From Legionella sp. PC1000 (GTDB lineage: Bacteria; Pseudomonadota; Gammaproteobacteria; Legionellales; Legionellaceae): 64,000 nt of DNA. The position numbers and the translations under genes were made by a program. The stretch spans positions 1,582,001 to 1,646,000 of the forward strand of contig NZ_CP059400.1 in the NCBI RefSeq assembly GCF_014109805.1. The letters are read 5' to 3'. Under the pieces are notes generated by a model. It was not told where the DNA came from. It searched no databases and worked only from the letters and a program-made list of their open reading frames with translations. Positions 45,010 through 53,732 of the stretch are shown here, in pieces (position 1 is the stretch's first letter; each line of letters begins with the position of its first letter).

Positions 45010-47571
45010 CTAGTCTATAATGATTTCTTGGGCGGGTGGACGTAAATTGTAATGGGAACTCATACAACGACCATAGGCTCCTGCATTGGCAATTAATAAC
45101 ACATCACCTTCTTCGGTCACAGGTAATAATCGGTCATAACCTAAGGTGTCTCCTGATTCACAAATTGGACCTACTATATGAGAAAAACCAGCTTTTTCCT
45201 CATGCAATCGACTCAAATTGACAATTTCATGGTAGGCACCATATAAGGAAGGTCGGATTAGTGAGTTCATACCTGTTTCAATGCCCACAAATTTTACCTT
45301 TCCTTTTTCTTTACATTGAGTGACTTTGGCAAGAATAACACCGCTTTCTGCTACAAAAAAACGACCAGGCTCAAGCCAGATTTCAATATGTGGATAACGC
45401 GATTTTACTGCCATTAATAAAGCATCCATATTTGCAAAATCTAATGGTTGTTGCCCGGGTTTTTCTACGATACCCAAGCCGCCACCCAAATTAATGGATT
45501 GGGCATGTGGGAATTGTTCTGTTAGAGAGGCAAGCATTAATGCGGTTTGCTGCCATAACTCTGGAGTAAGAATGCCGCTACCTGAATGTGCATGTAAACC
45601 AACAACCTGGATTTTATGCTTCTTGGTTAGTGCCACAACCTGGTCAAGGTCATTTTGCGTAATGCCAAATTTTGACTCATTTCCCCCGGTTGAAACATGT
45701 TTGTGGTGGCCAGCACCAGTCCCTGGATCAATACGAATAATGACTTCGCGATTTTTAAATAAGTTAGGCCAATGTTCCAGAGGGTATAAGCTATCTATGG
45801 TAACATAACAACCAAGATTTAACGCATATTCGTACTCTGTTTTGGGTGCAAAATTAGGGGTAAACAAAATTCGTTTTCGGTCTATGCTGGGAAAGAGTTC
45901 CAATACTCTGTCTAATTCTTGAATGGAAACACATTCAAAACCGATGCCTTCATGTTCCATGGTTTTTAAAATCGATGGATGAGGATTGGCTTTAATCGCA
46001 TAAAACAAAGTATCAATCGATTTTAAAGCCAACAATTGTCTTGCTCGAGCAGCTTGAGTTGGACTATGGTAGACATAACAAGGCGAATTAAGCGAGGCAA
46101 TAGTTAATAAACGATCGCGCTCTTTTTCCCACCAAGGAATATCTCGAACAGCAGGCTTGCCAAATTCTTCATGCCAGCTTTTTGAATAATAGAAAATTTG
46201 GGGATTATTTTCTATGAGTAAATGATGCAGCTTCTGGCATAATTGATTCGCCTGCGATTCATCAACGACAAAAGTTAGGTTTAAGTCATTGGATGCGAGT
46301 GACATTAAATAGACTTGTTTTGCTTCAAACACTTCTAAGGCTGGGCCGAGTTGAGGCAATACAGTTCTGATGTGATGACCTACGAGGCTTACAGCGCTAC
46401 AAGGCTCAATAAGCTTGGCGCGACCAAATTGATTCAATTCAGCGAGTAAGGCATTAATTGCTGGGCGGTCATGTATTTTACTATTGATATCCAGAGACAG
46501 TGTTACGTTAAACTCAGAGGAAGAGAGTAAGTCTACTGAAAAACCATGATGTTTGAAGGCAGTAAATACATCAGATAAAAATCCAACTTGTTGCCACATG
46601 TGCAAGGTATCTATAGAAATCAGTAAAATACTGTTTTTGATTTGAATGGATTTTATTAATGGTGCTGTTTCATCAATATCCTTAGTGATGAGTGTTCCCG
46701 AATGTTCTGGCATTTGTGTAAATTTGACTGACATTGGAATATTGGCACGCCGAACAGGAGGAATACAATTGGGATGCAATACTTTCGCTCCCATTGTCGC
46801 AATTTCCTGAGCTTCATCATAATTTAATTTTTTCAATAAGCGTGCCTGTGGCAATTGATGAGGGTTTGCAGTATAGATTCCTGGGACATCAGTCCAGATT
46901 TCACAAGATGAAGCTTGGAGTTTTCCAGCAAGCAAAGCTGCGGAAGTATCCGAGCCTCCACGCCCTAACAAAACAGTCTCGCCTTGAGGATTTGCAGCAA
47001 AAAAACCTTGGGTAATAATGGCTTGGGCACCGCTCGAGATAAATTGTTCAACTAATTCAGGATCATGTTCACTCTCACAACGAGCAGACAGATAATTTGC
47101 GGCCACCCCATCAGGGAATGGTGTACTGGTTAAAAGTTCACGTGCATCATACCACTTACAACAAATTTCTTGTTTTTCGAGAAATGCATGACCTAGGCGA
47201 GTCATCATCAGTTCACCCATGCTTAAAATTTCTGCATGCGTTTTTGCAGGGGCTTGTTTTAGTAAGGCAATGCCAGTGAGCCACTGCTCTAATTGCAACA
47301 AATCCTTGGAAATTAATTCAGAATCTACTTCCAGCTGTTCAGCAAGATGAATATGTCCATGACGAATATCAGCAAGAATGCTCTGATGTTCATTGATTAA
47401 AGCAGCCTCAATGGCTTTTTCAAGTTTGTTAGAAATTTGCGTTAGTGCGGAGCATACGATAACGGGCTGTACCCCAGAACTCATATGTTTTTTAGTTATG
47501 GAAGCAATATTATTCCAAGTGTTACGAGTTGAAACGCTAGTGCCGCCGAATTTAGTTACTATTTGTCGCAT
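45010..47571 (-). CDS. lysC-lysA: Bifunctional aspartate kinase / diaminopimelate decarboxylase
   Basis: 853-residue fusion of the first and last enzymes of lysine synthesis. Residues ~1-280 are aspartokinase (TKFGGTSV at the start, GRGGSDTSAALLAGKL). Residues ~290-455 hold two ACT-type regulatory domains (ILLISIDTLHMWQQVGFLSD and VSLVGHHIRTVLPQLGPAL). From about 475 is the PLP decarboxylase: FYAIKANPHPS with the lysine, GLHAHSGSG, NLGGGLGIVEKP, EPGRF, CESGD. Such fusions are known in Legionella and xanthomonads. A second copy of the decarboxylase half occurs at 37344-38762. The fusion may allow feedback control through the ACT domains. Confidence 0.95.
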   Translation of the reverse strand: MRQIVTKFGGTSVSTRNTWNNIASITKKHMSSGVQPVIVCSALTQISNKLEKAIEAALINEHQSILADIRHGHIHLAEQLEVDSELISKDLLQLEQWLTGIALLKQAPAKTHAEILSMGELMMTRLGHAFLEKQEICCKWYDARELLTSTPFPDGVAANYLSARCESEHDPELVEQFISSGAQAIITQGFFAANPQGETVLLGRGGSDTSAALLAGKLQASSCEIWTDVPGIYTANPHQLPQARLLKKLNYDEAQEIATMGAKVLHPNCIPPVRRANIPMSVKFTQMPEHSGTLITKDIDETAPLIKSIQIKNSILLISIDTLHMWQQVGFLSDVFTAFKHHGFSVDLLSSSEFNVTLSLDINSKIHDRPAINALLAELNQFGRAKLIEPCSAVSLVGHHIRTVLPQLGPALEVFEAKQVYLMSLASNDLNLTFVVDESQANQLCQKLHHLLIENNPQIFYYSKSWHEEFGKPAVRDIPWWEKERDRLLTIASLNSPCYVYHSPTQAARARQLLALKSIDTLFYAIKANPHPSILKTMEHEGIGFECVSIQELDRVLELFPSIDRKRILFTPNFAPKTEYEYALNLGCYVTIDSLYPLEHWPNLFKNREVIIRIDPGTGAGHHKHVSTGGNESKFGITQNDLDQVVALTKKHKIQVVGLHAHSGSGILTPELWQQTALMLASLTEQFPHAQSINLGGGLGIVEKPGQQPLDFANMDALLMAVKSRYPHIEIWLEPGRFFVAESGVILAKVTQCKEKGKVKFVGIETGMNSLIRPSLYGAYHEIVNLSRLHEEKAGFSHIVGPICESGDTLGYDRLLPVTEEGDVLLIANAGAYGRCMSSHYNLRPPAQEIIID

Positions 47572-47850
47572 GATTCATTTCCGCACAAAATTAAAACACA
47601 TTAGCATGGACGGGAGTAGGTGTACAAGTAGTCTAAATGTTTTGAATTAGAGATTTACCGATTATTTTCTTATTAATTAACCATGATGAACTTAATTAAA
47701 TCACTATGGACCAATATTCATTACTTATTGAATACAAATAAGAAAAAAGTGTTTTTAGGGTGTTTTTAATGATTTGAAAACAGGGTACACTCGCTATTTA
47801 GTGGACGTATTTTATCAATTTTTTGAAGTATGATACTTGAGGAGTAAGGA

Positions 47851-49293
47851 GTGAAAAATATGCACAAACCTTTAAGGACACTAGTTAGCGCGGCTGTTAT
47901 TAGTGTTCTGGCTGCAGGTGGAGTTCATGCAGCAGGATTCTCTTTATACGGAGAGGGCGCTGGGTATGCAGTCGGTAACTATGCTGCTGGTTCTGCAGCT
48001 GAAGCAGCTGACGCATCAACAGGTTGGTATAACCCTGCTGGCTTAGCCTTAATTCGTGAGCAGCAAGTAGTGTTTAGTGGTGTTGGCATATTTCCTACTA
48101 TGAAATTGGATGGCACGAGTACGTTTACTACTCGTACTGGTCCTGCTTCTGTTCAATACATACAAGATTTCAACGGGGTAGATGGAAGCTACAATGGATT
48201 TGTTCCTTCATTCCATTATGCTCGTCCTTTAGGCGAACGTACTACCTTTGCTCTAAGTGTCACTTCTCCATTTGGGTTATCTACTGATTGGGCTCCTGAT
48301 TCTCCTGTACGCTATTCAGCGACCTATACCGAAATTTTAACCATGAATGTTTCGCCAGAATTAGGTACTCGACTCACGGAACATTTTGCATTGGGAGCGG
48401 GCCTCGATATTCAATGGTCCCGTGCTAAATTTAATCAAATAATTGGCGCACCCACTTTGTTCCAAATTCTTGGAGATGATCCTGCGCTTGTTGACACTTT
48501 AAGTTACAACAAAGCAAAATCTTATGGGGTTGGTTTCCATGTCGGGGTGATGGGAATATTTAATGATAATCACACCCGCATAGGTATTAATTATCAATCC
48601 AGAATAAGACATGTTTTCTACGGGCATAGCCGCTTGACTGGAATATTGGCTAATAATGATTTTAATCTGATTTTCCCGGTATTACCCCCTTCAACAACCC
48701 GTATAAACAATGAATTATTTAGTGATCCACAAGAATTCCCAGATGTACTTACATTAAGTGCTTATCAGGATATCAATGAAAAGTTAGCTTTATTAGGATC
48801 TGTTGTTTATACCGGTTGGGGTGTTTTTAAACAAATTCAATTAAATAATGTTGCGGTACCCAATATTGGCCCTCCATTACTTTTTAATGTGACCCAAGCA
48901 AATATTAACAGCCTTGTACCACAAAACTACCATGATTCTTGGCGTGTTGCTCTTGGTGCAAATTATCATGTGAATCCAAAACTTATGCTGCGCGTAGGTG
49001 GTGGTTATGATCAGACTCCAACAAATGATATAGATAGAAATATTCGTTTGCCTGATATTGATCGTTGGGCAATTGCTGTTGGTGCCCATTATCAATGGCG
49101 ACCCACTATTGGTGTCGATCTAGGATATACTCACCTGTTTGCTGGAGGTAAGCCAGATGTGAATTCTGTTCAGGCTCTTTCACAAACCTCTACATACAAT
49201 GTGAGTGTTAATGACGGTCACTTCGCTGCGGATCTTGTGGGTGCTCAATTGACATGGGTTATGGATAAAGTTCCCGAAGTGCCTACTAAATAA
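47851..49293 (+). CDS. FadL/OmpP1-type outer-membrane transporter
   Basis: 480 residues; a 14-strand porin family that passes long-chain fatty acids and other hydrophobic molecules across the outer membrane. The signal peptide ends near AGGVHA, and the mature protein begins AGFSLYGEGAG, with the N-terminal hatch carrying STGWYNPAGLA, the family's NPAGL motif. Many amphipathic strands follow. Translation could start at GTG 47851 (GAGGAG upstream) or ATG 47860 (AAGGAG upstream); both are well placed. A hairpin terminator follows at 49321-49347. Confidence 0.92.
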   Translation: MKNMHKPLRTLVSAAVISVLAAGGVHAAGFSLYGEGAGYAVGNYAAGSAAEAADASTGWYNPAGLALIREQQVVFSGVGIFPTMKLDGTSTFTTRTGPASVQYIQDFNGVDGSYNGFVPSFHYARPLGERTTFALSVTSPFGLSTDWAPDSPVRYSATYTEILTMNVSPELGTRLTEHFALGAGLDIQWSRAKFNQIIGAPTLFQILGDDPALVDTLSYNKAKSYGVGFHVGVMGIFNDNHTRIGINYQSRIRHVFYGHSRLTGILANNDFNLIFPVLPPSTTRINNELFSDPQEFPDVLTLSAYQDINEKLALLGSVVYTGWGVFKQIQLNNVAVPNIGPPLLFNVTQANINSLVPQNYHDSWRVALGANYHVNPKLMLRVGGGYDQTPTNDIDRNIRLPDIDRWAIAVGAHYQWRPTIGVDLGYTHLFAGGKPDVNSVQALSQTSTYNVSVNDGHFAADLVGAQLTWVMDKVPEVPTK

Positions 49294-49320
49294 TTATTTT
49301 ATAAATGATCACGATGAATA

Positions 49321-49347
49321 AAAAGCCACTTCAAGTGGCTTTTTTAT
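49321..49347 (+). terminator. Rho-independent terminator of the FadL-like gene
   Basis: AAAAGCCACTT / AAGTGGCTTTT stem with a short loop and a run of T immediately after, 27 bp downstream of the stop. The A tract before it makes it usable from the other strand as well. Confidence 0.9.
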
Positions 49348-49592
49348 TTACTCCTCTGGTAAATAATTAAGTATCCCGTGCTCAACGTGGTACAACCAAC
49401 CCTTCGAACGCAGCTTCCTAAGCTCAGCACACCAGCCGTAAACTGTTACTTCTATTTTATTAATATTTAGCTTAGAAGTTAGCCTGTGAAGCCTGGTTGT
49501 TTGCAGCCAGGATCTAATAGAGTACTTTCTGTGAAAGTTGTGGTTGCAAGCAACTAGGCTACTCTGCTGATCTTATGGGTACTCAAATAGAT

Positions 49593-49611
49593 GGAGGCGA
49601 AATTCGCCTCC
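49593..49611. terminator. Hairpin at the 3' end of the 129-residue protein gene
   Basis: GGAGGCGAA and its complement around one A; a compact GC-rich stem. On the minus strand it is followed by only a weak T run (ATCTATTTG), so terminator function is likely but not certain. Confidence 0.5.
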
Positions 49612-49633
49612 TTACTGATATACATGAAGATAA

Positions 49634-50023
49634 TTAATTTTTGATAATGGTTGCCTCACCTAGGCCATTCACAAAAAGGGTGTATCCGTTCTTTGATAAA
49701 TATTTTGGATTGATATCACCGGTATCTAGATCCATACGAACTTCTCCAACTTCTATGGGATTAGCTGTATTAGTAGCCATTTTAATTATTGCAGAACACT
49801 GTTTACCCGTTGTATGTCCGTAGCAGGCCAATTTTACGAGATTCCAATAAACTTTTTGTGTTGAATTGGGGGCAGTAGGGTAGGGAGAAGGGACGCCCGC
49901 AATGTATGCATTTGATTCTACAGGAGTATTGTTATGGGTGATTAAATAAACGGGACTTGCGAAAGCTGTTACAGCGCTTAAACCTAAAACTACTGCTGAA
50001 AAACCTTTAAATATTAAATTCAT
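49634..50023 (-). CDS. Small secreted protein of unknown function
   Basis: 129 residues. The first ~23 (NLIFKGFSAVVLGLSAVTAF, then AS/P) are a signal peptide. The mature 106 residues contain only two cysteines (LACYGHTTGKQCSAI), which could form a disulfide. It also has an asparagine/proline-rich N-terminal segment and a C-terminal strand motif (GYTLFVNGLGEATIIK). Short secreted proteins of this kind are common in Legionella, but I do not recognise this family. It lies alone between the FadL-like gene and hemB, with AAAAAGA before the ATG. Confidence 0.75.
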   Translation of the reverse strand: MNLIFKGFSAVVLGLSAVTAFASPVYLITHNNTPVESNAYIAGVPSPYPTAPNSTQKVYWNLVKLACYGHTTGKQCSAIIKMATNTANPIEVGEVRMDLDTGDINPKYLSKNGYTLFVNGLGEATIIKN

Positions 50024-50230
50024 TATATCTTTTTCTCCATTTAATTATAAGTGATTCGTTAGAAGTTAATATGTTCGCTAAGGTAGTGAAAAAATAACTG
50101 TTCTTAACCAATCGGATTTTTTACATCTTTAAAACGCATCAAAGAGTATATCGCAAAATAACTTAGTGTCTATTACCATTAGTTGTAAGCACTATTGGAA
50201 TGGCAAAGTGTTAAGCTAGGGCGATTATGC

Positions 50231-51223
50231 TTATGATTTATTCTCACTCAATAAACGTGCGATATCTTTGGCAAAGTAAGAAATAATAAAATCTGCTCCA
50301 GCACGCTTTATCGCAACCAAACTCTCTATTATGGCTTGCTTTTCATTGATGAGCTTGTTTTGAGCCGCGATTTTAATCATCGAATATTCACCGCTTACTT
50401 GATAGGCACAAAGAGGTACCTCAGGGAAATGTTGTTTTAGCCTCGCTATAATATCCAGGTAAAATCCAGCAGGTTTTACCATGATCATATCGGCGCCTTC
50501 CTCAATGTCCAAAGCTGTTTCTCTTAAAGCTTCAGAACTATTCGCAGGATCCATTTGATAGGCCTTACGATCCCCAAATTTTGGTGCGCCCTGAGCTGCC
50601 TCTCTAAAAGGTCCATATAAGCAGGAACAGTATTTGGCACTGTAACTTAAGATAGGGATATGCTGATATCCTTGTGCATCCAAAGCCTCACGAATGACGC
50701 GAACCATCCCATCAGTCATTCCACTCGGTGCAACCCAATCTGCGCCAGCTTGTGCATGACTTACAGCTTGTTTTGCAAGAAAAGCCAAGGTCTTGTGGTT
50801 ATCAATGCATTCTCCTGTGAGTACACCACAATGACCATGATCCGTGTATTCACAAAAACAAAGATCAGTAATAATTAGGATGTCCTTATTTACAGCACGA
50901 ATTGCTTTTATCGCTTTTTGAATAATTCCTTCATGATTAAACGATTCACTACCATAAGCATCCTTATATTTGGGTATGCCAAATAAAAGCACTGCGGGAA
51001 TACCTAAGGAGGTAAGTAATTCAATTTCATTTGGAATACAATCGAGGCTTAATTGAAATTGACCAGGCATTGCATTTATTTCTTGTGGCTCATTCAGTAG
51101 TTCACTGATAAATAAAGGAGCTATGAATTGTTGCGGATGTAAGCGTGTTTCTTTAACTAAAGCACGAGACATTGCACTATTTCTTAAACGAGTTAACCTT
51201 AACGGTATATTATAATCGGTCAT
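50231..51223 (-). CDS. hemB: Delta-aminolevulinic acid dehydratase
   Basis: 330-residue porphobilinogen synthase joining two 5-aminolevulinate molecules for heme. The two Schiff-base lysines are in LSYSAKYCSCLYGPFR and MIMVKPAGFYLD. The zinc site cysteines are in DLCFCEYTDHGHCG, so it is a zinc-type enzyme. SGMTDGMV and YQVSGEYSM are also present. Length is normal. It appears to be a single-gene unit. Confidence 0.97.
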   Translation of the reverse strand: MTDYNIPLRLTRLRNSAMSRALVKETRLHPQQFIAPLFISELLNEPQEINAMPGQFQLSLDCIPNEIELLTSLGIPAVLLFGIPKYKDAYGSESFNHEGIIQKAIKAIRAVNKDILIITDLCFCEYTDHGHCGVLTGECIDNHKTLAFLAKQAVSHAQAGADWVAPSGMTDGMVRVIREALDAQGYQHIPILSYSAKYCSCLYGPFREAAQGAPKFGDRKAYQMDPANSSEALRETALDIEEGADMIMVKPAGFYLDIIARLKQHFPEVPLCAYQVSGEYSMIKIAAQNKLINEKQAIIESLVAIKRAGADFIISYFAKDIARLLSENKS

Positions 51224-51294
51224 GAAATTAATCCTGTTATGTAGTTCACTTCGATACGGCCACGAGAATAAAGATGTATTTTAACACAACTCCC

Positions 51295-51508
51295 GTAGTC
51301 TGGGTGAAGCATCTGTCTCTTGATCCCATCTCTGTCTACTCCCCGCAGTGTGCCTGCGGGCTCCAGTGTTTTAGTGCAGAACATCTAGAGCTCGAGGACA
51401 CGCTGTGGTAGGTCGGAGTGGTGCTGGACTGGTTTCTCAACGATGTGTAGACGATGCAGCTGAGGATACCCGAACCCAGGTTGTGGCTTGCGCCTTCACC
51501 CAGACTAC
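51295..51508. repeat. Nested intergenic repeat: outer CCCAGACTAC arms around a GC-rich palindrome
   Basis: Outer arms are an exact 14-bp inverted pair, GTAGTCTGGGTGAA (51295-51308) and its complement (51495-51508). Between them lies a copy of the GC-rich dispersed element (CTACTCCCCGCAGTGTGCCT near 51337, inverted partner near 51391-51413). The whole fills the hemB-tamB spacer. Confidence 0.8.
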
Positions 51509-51521
51509 AAAGTATTCCAAA

Positions 51522-53732
51522 TTAGCTGGAGGGTTTTCCTTTTTTAATTTTATTAGTTTTTTTATTTGAGGTATACAAAAAATCAATAGCACTACTCGTA
51601 TCGCTATTACTTACTTGAATACTAAAAAACTTGTTGAGTAAGTACCTTAGGGTCAACATGTTTGTATCTGTTTGAGATAATCCAATGCTATAGCTTAAAT
51701 AAAGACGCTTTGAAAGTGATTTTCCAACCATAAAAGAAGTAGTATCACTCGTAGTATTGGTTAATTGGTTGTAGTTCGTATTCGTTTGCACATTAAAATC
51801 AATACCTGCAGTTTGTTTGAGTTGCTCTAAAAGTTGGAGACTCTTTGTGTCGCTTCCTAGATTCATAGAAGATATAGCCGCGAGAAGCAACTGCCCCCCT
51901 GCCTTGTCTGCTTGGTTTGCCGGACGCCCTAGGACAAGCAGGGAAAGGATATCTGCTTGAGAAAGAGATGCAGGCTCGGAAAATAATTGAATTTTAGGGC
52001 GAGACAATCGACCTGTAGCTTCTACGCCTAAAATCATCGTTTCTCCGTAATTAATATTTTGATTTGTACTATTAAAGTCCAAAAGTTGGCTTGAGGTGGC
52101 AAAAGTTGTTGGCGTAGTTCTAATTTTTTTTGCTGCACGGAGATTAATTCCTGGATTATTCATAGGCCCGCCAAAGGTTAATTGGCCCTGTTGAATTGCT
52201 AAATTCTGTCCATAGGCTTTATAAGTACCATCTCTAACTGATAATTCGCCATAAGCATTGATTGAACTTTGTTGTTGTTTGATATTCAATGTTCCATCTA
52301 AATGCCCTCTTAATCCTTTTGCATTGACTAAAACTTCTTTCCCCATTTCGAGCTCAATATCCATATTGTTAATCAAGGTAAATGAAGGAGATGTTTTTTC
52401 CTTATGCTTATAGACCACATCATCGGGTAAAGAAACGCTGTTGTTAAATGAGCGGGGTTTAATTTCAGCATAAGGAACCAAAATAGTACCAGAAAGGGAT
52501 TGTAGACTTGGGGTTAAATGTAGCTTGAGTTTGGGTGAAATATTGATTTTGTATTCACTGGTTTGAACCAATGGAAAATCATTGCCTTCAAGAGTGAAAT
52601 TCCCTGTAAATTGAGATCTTAAACTTCCTTTTCCGGCAATTAATAAATAATGACCGGCTGATGCTGCTGAACCTGTTGCTTCCCAAGAACGTTCATTGCC
52701 GCGTACATTCATTTCGAGGGTATCGATATTAAGACCCAGTTTAGGTAAGGAAAGACGTGTTTTACTAAGGATTAAATGACTTTCTATTTTTCTTTTACTC
52801 AAAGTACCATTAACTTTTAATGAAGCAATCAATTGCCCTTTGAGTTCGTCAATTTCAGGGCTAATTTTTTCCAAAAAATTAAGAGAATTTAATTCCAATG
52901 ATAATTCGCTATTTATAGCTTGGTCGTCCTGTAAGCCAGCATCAAGGGTAAACTTAGGCAGATTAAATTGCAGTTTTAAATTTTTATTTTCATCAATTGC
53001 CAAAATACCGGATCCTTTAAGCTGTTCTGGTGAAAGGATGATCTTTAAAGACCCGCCCTTAAATTGAACAACAGGAAGGGCATCATTATTGGGGTCATGA
53101 TAAAAACCAGGATGTATTGTTAGCAATAAATTACCTTGATTTTTGGCGGTGATTTCGCCATGAGTCGATAAATTAGTATACAAACGAGCGTGTTGAGCAG
53201 AACTACTTTGAGGTTGGGTTAGGTTGGCATTAAAAGTCCACTGCCAGGGCAAGGTTCCGCGAATCGTTGCATCCATTAGCCACTGATCTTTGGGTACAGT
53301 AGTTATTTGTGAGTGCATATTGATTCGCATATTTGGTAAAACACCGGTTGCAGTGATTGTTCCTTTTTCACTGTCTATGATTTTATCTTTTGCTCTATTC
53401 CAGTGCAGACCTTTCCATCGAGCGGTCACTAATTGACTTTCTCGCAAAGAATGCGGCTGCCATTGTACTTCAAATTGTTCTATTGTTACTTTAAATGATT
53501 TATCTTTGTATTCAATTTCGTTCAGAGTAAAGTGGTTTAGTATGCTGCCTTCAAGTTGCTGAATTTTTAGAGTACCAGGAAGGTATAGGCGACTAAATTG
53601 AATAAGAGTATGCAGCCCTGGTTTTGTATCCAATAAAAATAAGACTATTCCGGCAAGTAAAATAAGGAATAAAGAGCTTATATAAAGTGTTTTAACGCAC
53701 ACTCGAAGAAATTTTATCAGAATTCGTTTCAT
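51522..53732 (-). CDS. tamB: TamB-family translocation/assembly module protein
   Basis: 736 residues; an inner-membrane-anchored protein (hydrophobic helix about 14-33) with a long periplasmic beta-taco. It works with TamA in outer-membrane protein insertion and phospholipid transport. The C-terminal DUF490 domain is recognisable: AYGQNLAIQQGQLTFGGPMN, NPGINLRA, ILGVEATGRLSRPKIQLFSE, ILSLLVLGRP. It is much shorter than the ~1250 residues of the E. coli protein, with the repeated middle reduced. It overlaps tamA by four bases. Confidence 0.9.
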   Translation of the reverse strand: MKRILIKFLRVCVKTLYISSLFLILLAGIVLFLLDTKPGLHTLIQFSRLYLPGTLKIQQLEGSILNHFTLNEIEYKDKSFKVTIEQFEVQWQPHSLRESQLVTARWKGLHWNRAKDKIIDSEKGTITATGVLPNMRINMHSQITTVPKDQWLMDATIRGTLPWQWTFNANLTQPQSSSAQHARLYTNLSTHGEITAKNQGNLLLTIHPGFYHDPNNDALPVVQFKGGSLKIILSPEQLKGSGILAIDENKNLKLQFNLPKFTLDAGLQDDQAINSELSLELNSLNFLEKISPEIDELKGQLIASLKVNGTLSKRKIESHLILSKTRLSLPKLGLNIDTLEMNVRGNERSWEATGSAASAGHYLLIAGKGSLRSQFTGNFTLEGNDFPLVQTSEYKINISPKLKLHLTPSLQSLSGTILVPYAEIKPRSFNNSVSLPDDVVYKHKEKTSPSFTLINNMDIELEMGKEVLVNAKGLRGHLDGTLNIKQQQSSINAYGELSVRDGTYKAYGQNLAIQQGQLTFGGPMNNPGINLRAAKKIRTTPTTFATSSQLLDFNSTNQNINYGETMILGVEATGRLSRPKIQLFSEPASLSQADILSLLVLGRPANQADKAGGQLLLAAISSMNLGSDTKSLQLLEQLKQTAGIDFNVQTNTNYNQLTNTTSDTTSFMVGKSLSKRLYLSYSIGLSQTDTNMLTLRYLLNKFFSIQVSNSDTSSAIDFLYTSNKKTNKIKKGKPSS

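Larger units (their letters stand above)
49294..49633. other. Intergenic region, 340 bp, two hairpins
   Basis: Between convergent genes. It holds the terminator of the FadL-like gene at its left and a tight GGAGGCG/CGCCTCC hairpin (49593-49611) 22 bp from the stop of the secreted-protein gene. GCCTGG/CCAGG and AGGCTAC scraps of the dispersed repeat lie between. Confidence 0.6.

Noticed and set aside
37344..47571. Duplicate decarboxylase as an assembly artefact
   Set aside because: The two copies differ at roughly a quarter of bases in the segments I compared and have different N-termini and promoters, so it is an old duplication.
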